DNA of 10,007 nucleotides from an uncultured Clostridia bacterium (GTDB lineage Bacteria; Bacillota; Clostridia; TANB77; CAG-508): assembly GCA_947631725.1 (NCBI GenBank), contig CANRML010000044.1, positions 1 through 10,007 on the forward strand, written 5' to 3'. Position numbers and translations under genes: made by a program. Of the stretch, positions 8,336 to 10,007 are shown piece after piece (the stretch's first letter is position 1; every line of letters starts with the position of its first letter). Below the pieces are notes generated by a model. It saw nothing but the letters and a program-made list of their open reading frames with translations, was not told the DNA's origin and searched no databases.

Positions 8336-8350
8336 ACCGTGTAGATAATA
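8334..8350 (-). other. one-base frameshift site inside the NRPS A domain
   Basis: The upstream frame ends ...LILST, CGG, TGA (stop at 8336-8334). The next frame reads GAA GAG CAA ACT (EEQT) from 8335 and continues the A domain without loss. The downstream frame itself has a TGA at 8353-8351, so the shift must lie within about 17 bases (8350-8334). One extra base, or two missing, explains it. The region is not a long homopolymer. The odd CGG codon, unusual in this AT-rich gene, probably arises only because of the shift: dropping one C gives ACA GGT GAA (TGE). Confidence 0.85.
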
Positions 8351-10007
8351 TCAAAGTTAAACCATTTAATATAGTAACCCAAAGTTCATAACCAAATACA
8401 TCAAAAGATATAGATGCCATTGATAAAACAATCTTTTCATCAGAATAATCAATTATCTTAGAAATGCCTATTAAATAATTATGAAAATTTTTATGTGTTA
8501 CAGTAACAGCCTTTGGCATACCTGTAGAACCAGAAGTATATAGCAAATACATCGGACTATTTGAAGATATTTCTGGCTTTTGATATTGACTTCTAATAAT
8601 AATTTTAGTATCTAAATTCCATATAATTTGATTATCTATTTTCAAATCCAAATCAGAAATAACATACTTAGAATCTGAACTTTGTATCATATAGCTTTGC
8701 CTGTCTTTAGGATGCAAAGGATCTATTAAAACATAAGAACAACCACATTTTAAAACAGATAATATAGCAACAATTAAATCAATAGAACGATTAAGAACTA
8801 TAGAAATATTATATCCTGGTTTTAAATGATATTTTTTTTGCAAATGAATAGCAAGAGTAGTAGATAAATCATCTAATTCTTTAAAACTAATTTTTTTGTT
8901 ATCACAAATAATAGCAGTTTTATTAGGATGTAAATCAACCTGTTTTTTCCATAAATCTATAATAGTTTTTTTACTAGGATAAGGAGTAGTAGTATTGTTA
9001 AACTCATTTAAGATAATATTTTTTTCTTCTTCTGTTGCAAGTTCAATATTTTTTATTAAAATATCAGGATTATCAATTACTTGTTCACAAATATATAATA
9101 TTCTGTGATGCATATCTTTAATTTGAGATGCATCATAAACTTTATTTTGATAATCATAAATAAAAGAAAAACAAGAAGTATTATCTAAATCATATATGTG
9201 AAATAACAAAGGAATTGCAGAATAACCACTAAAAAGCCATTTACAATCAAAATTTACATTAGATTCATTATGATTAGTTCTAGCATTTTGATATGAAACA
9301 GCTATATTATATATATTTTCTTTTAATTGAAATTTATTTTTTACATCAGCAATTAAATCTTGAAATGGATATTTTTGATGTCTTAAATAAGAAAACTGAG
9401 TTTTACTTAAATTAGTAATTGCATCACAAAAAGAAGAAGAATCATCAATATCTAGCTTGTATAATATATTATTAACAAAAAGTCCAAAAGTATTTTTCTC
9501 TTTTTGTCCATTTCTATTTAAGATAGGAGTTGATAAAACAATATGATTAGACTGTTTTATCCTACTTTCATAAATAGCCATAATAAACAACATAAAGGTA
9601 AAAGGAGACACTTTAAATTTTGTACAAAAATCAGTTATTTTTGAAGTCATTTTTTTAGAAAGCTTAAATTCATTTCTAGTAGCTTCATAATCTAAATGAG
9701 ATATAGTTGTATAAGAATCATAATCTTCAAAAATATTTTCCTCAAATAAATTATTCCAAAACTCTTGATCTGTCTTAAATCTAGGACTATTCAAATAAGT
9801 CGAATCTTGTTTAATAAAATCTGAATAATCAAATGAATTATTAAAATCTATTGATAAATTTTCTTTATTTTTAAGCTTAGAATAAATTGAGATAACTGAA
9901 CTAACTAGCAATCCCATAGACCAAGCATCTGAAATAAGATGGTGAACACATATAAAGAAACCACCTGTTAAATCCTCCATATTTTCAAAAGTTGCAAAAT
10001 AATAAAG
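8334..10007 (-). CDS. NRPS fragment: C domain (partial) and N-terminal half of A domain (5' end outside window)
   Basis: The frame is open to the window edge; the ATG at 9980 is internal, since nine more codons upstream (LYYFATFEN) continue the condensation domain. That domain lacks its N-terminal part. It shows the catalytic HHLISDAW (residues 22-29 of the visible part), which matches HHxxxDG except for alanine in place of glycine, then TPILNRNGQKEK and GLFVNN. The adenylation domain begins around residue 340 and activates an amino acid with ATP: A1 ISFKELDDL, A2 LKCGCSYVLIDP, A3 YTSGSTGMPKAV (490-501), A4 FDVFGYELW (535-543). It stops at a TGA at 8336-8334, about halfway through the A domain, through a frameshift; the rest is encoded in the next frame immediately downstream. 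Joined, the two pieces form one C-A-PCP-reductase termination module. As written, this piece would lack the A-domain parts that close the active site and the carrier protein. Confidence 0.88.
   Translation of the reverse strand, partial: LYYFATFENMEDLTGGFFICVHHLISDAWSMGLLVSSVISIYSKLKNKENLSIDFNNSFDYSDFIKQDSTYLNSPRFKTDQEFWNNLFEENIFEDYDSYTTISHLDYEATRNEFKLSKKMTSKITDFCTKFKVSPFTFMLFIMAIYESRIKQSNHIVLSTPILNRNGQKEKNTFGLFVNNILYKLDIDDSSSFCDAITNLSKTQFSYLRHQKYPFQDLIADVKNKFQLKENIYNIAVSYQNARTNHNESNVNFDCKWLFSGYSAIPLLFHIYDLDNTSCFSFIYDYQNKVYDASQIKDMHHRILYICEQVIDNPDILIKNIELATEEEKNIILNEFNNTTTPYPSKKTIIDLWKKQVDLHPNKTAIICDNKKISFKELDDLSTTLAIHLQKKYHLKPGYNISIVLNRSIDLIVAILSVLKCGCSYVLIDPLHPKDRQSYMIQSSDSKYVISDLDLKIDNQIIWNLDTKIIIRSQYQKPEISSNSPMYLLYTSGSTGMPKAVTVTHKNFHNYLIGISKIIDYSDEKIVLSMASISFDVFGYELWVTILNGLTLILSTR

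Noticed and set aside
8334..8339. Programmed +1 frameshift at CGG-TGA, resembling the stop-driven shift of the prfB gene
   Set aside because: A rare codon before TGA is suggestive. However, slipping a CGG-reading tRNA onto the overlapping GGT codon would not preserve pairing, and I see no Shine-Dalgarno-like stimulator at the right distance. A plain indel is simpler; kept only as an alternative.
6065..10007. Recent horizontal acquisition of the NRPS judged from codon use
   Set aside because: The difference from tex is largely explained by strand-linked base skew, because the kinase on the same strand shows the same tendency. No transposase, integrase or repeat borders are visible in the window.

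Overview
The window looks like a low-GC Clostridia-type Firmicute. The DNA is very AT-rich (roughly 30% GC by eye), the − strand genes have strong AAGGAG-type ribosome binding sites, and the protein families (ABC-F ATPase, Tex, HD-GYP response regulator, NRPS with a reductase end) fit that group. An uncultured gut lineage is plausible but is inference; nothing here fixes genus or species.

Layout. Positions 1-2823 are on the + strand: the 3' part of an ABC-F ATPase gene, then after an 18-nt gap a complete tex gene, together forming a housekeeping operon. A perfect 19-bp palindrome at 2825-2867 ends this operon and also sits on the 3' end of the converging operon. Everything from 10007 down to 2861 is on the − strand. 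In transcription order it holds a non-ribosomal peptide synthetase (NRPS) termination module (C-A-PCP-reductase, 5' end outside the window, broken by a one-base frameshift near 8336), then a six-TM sensor histidine kinase whose ribosome binding site overlaps the NRPS stop codon, then a hairpin terminator, then a near-consensus sigma-A promoter driving a REC/HD-GYP response regulator.

How the parts may fit together (inference). The NRPS would release its peptide reductively as an aldehyde or alcohol. The kinase is translated from the same message, and the HD-GYP regulator beside it is a likely partner with a predicted cyclic-di-GMP phosphodiesterase output. This suggests a locus in which production of a small peptide is coupled to sensing and second-messenger control. 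The unexpected part is the frameshift in the middle of the NRPS A domain. Every motif on both sides of it is intact, so it is either a very recent inactivation, a sequence error, or, less likely, recoding.

No tRNA, rRNA, CRISPR array, insertion sequence or riboswitch was recognised. No stretch of more than 300 bases lacks a gene; the largest non-coding gap is 3923-4042.
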